Positions 30,003 through 30,003 of a stretch of 30,003 nucleotides of DNA are shown here, piece after piece; the first letter of the stretch is position 1; every line of letters begins with the position of its first letter. Where the stretch lies: contig JASMFO010000057.1 of the NCBI GenBank assembly GCA_030751755.1, positions 1 to 30,003 of the forward strand, given 5' to 3'. Source of the DNA: Candidatus Woesearchaeota archaeon (lineage in GTDB: Archaea > Nanobdellota > Nanobdellia > Woesearchaeales > GW2011-AR4). Made by a program: the position numbers and the translations under genes. Below the pieces are notes generated by a model. It had not been told where the DNA came from and did no database searches. It worked only from the letters and a program-made list of their open reading frames with translations.

Positions 30003-30003
30003 T

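Noticed and set aside
1..30003. CRISPR arrays, insertion sequences and rRNA genes
   Set aside because: No regularly spaced repeats, transposase-like proteins, terminal inverted repeats with target duplications, or rRNA sequence were seen on reading both strands.

Overview
The window looks like a chromosomal segment of an AT-rich archaeon. Evidence includes a compact HMfB-type histone, a family B DNA polymerase ending in a PCNA-binding PIP box, archaeal-type GluRS, IleRS and GlyRS, a RecJ-like DHH nuclease, a crenarchaeal-style single-OB SSB with acidic tail, archaeal type IV pilus ATPase and TadC proteins, and TATA boxes centred 24-32 nt upstream of start codons (mostly leaderless transcripts). 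The gene mix, the many small lineage-specific proteins and the GatC-dependent amidation route suggest a DPANN lineage such as Woesearchaeota or Pacearchaeota. That placement is inference; no 16S rRNA gene is present.

Layout. 1-1187 (minus): partial cyclophilin lipoprotein, gatC and a rhomboid protease. 1276-3448 (plus): cis-prenyltransferase and RecJ-like nuclease. 3510-6888 (minus): winged-helix regulator, histone and a large UPF0182 membrane protein. 6967-8903 (plus): GluRS and a mini histone-fold protein. 8904-9790 (minus): two coiled-coil or proline-rich unknowns, the first apparently using a non-AUG start. 9912-10082 (plus): a one-TM microprotein.

10098-13414 (minus) is a polyamine locus. 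Agmatinase is flanked by two paralogous DUF2156/GNAT-like transferases and preceded by a pyruvoyl SpeD-family decarboxylase. 13466-16020 (minus) holds a DUF1461 membrane protein, two unknown proteins sharing a Gly-Tyr motif, a NYN-domain nuclease and a zinc-ribbon protein. 16120-21952 (plus): DNA polymerase B, a 43-codon ORF and IleRS. 21964-22428 (minus): an unknown helical protein. 22559-27270 (plus): a ribbon-helix-helix regulator followed by the ATPase and platform protein of a type IV filament machine.

27285-29705 (minus): tRNA-Phe(GAA) with a 40-nt intron in the T loop, a decayed ORF with two in-frame TAA codons overlapping the SSB gene, SSB and GlyRS. The edge carries the C-terminal part of a probable sodium-dependent transporter. 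No CRISPR array, insertion sequence or rRNA was seen.

Most genes are housekeeping (translation, replication, chromatin, lipid carrier). The points most worth a second look are the T-loop tRNA intron, the polyamine cluster with duplicated transferases, the non-AUG start near 9790, the interrupted ORF at 27422-27736, and the two-gene unit at 14297-15245 with a palindrome at its promoter.
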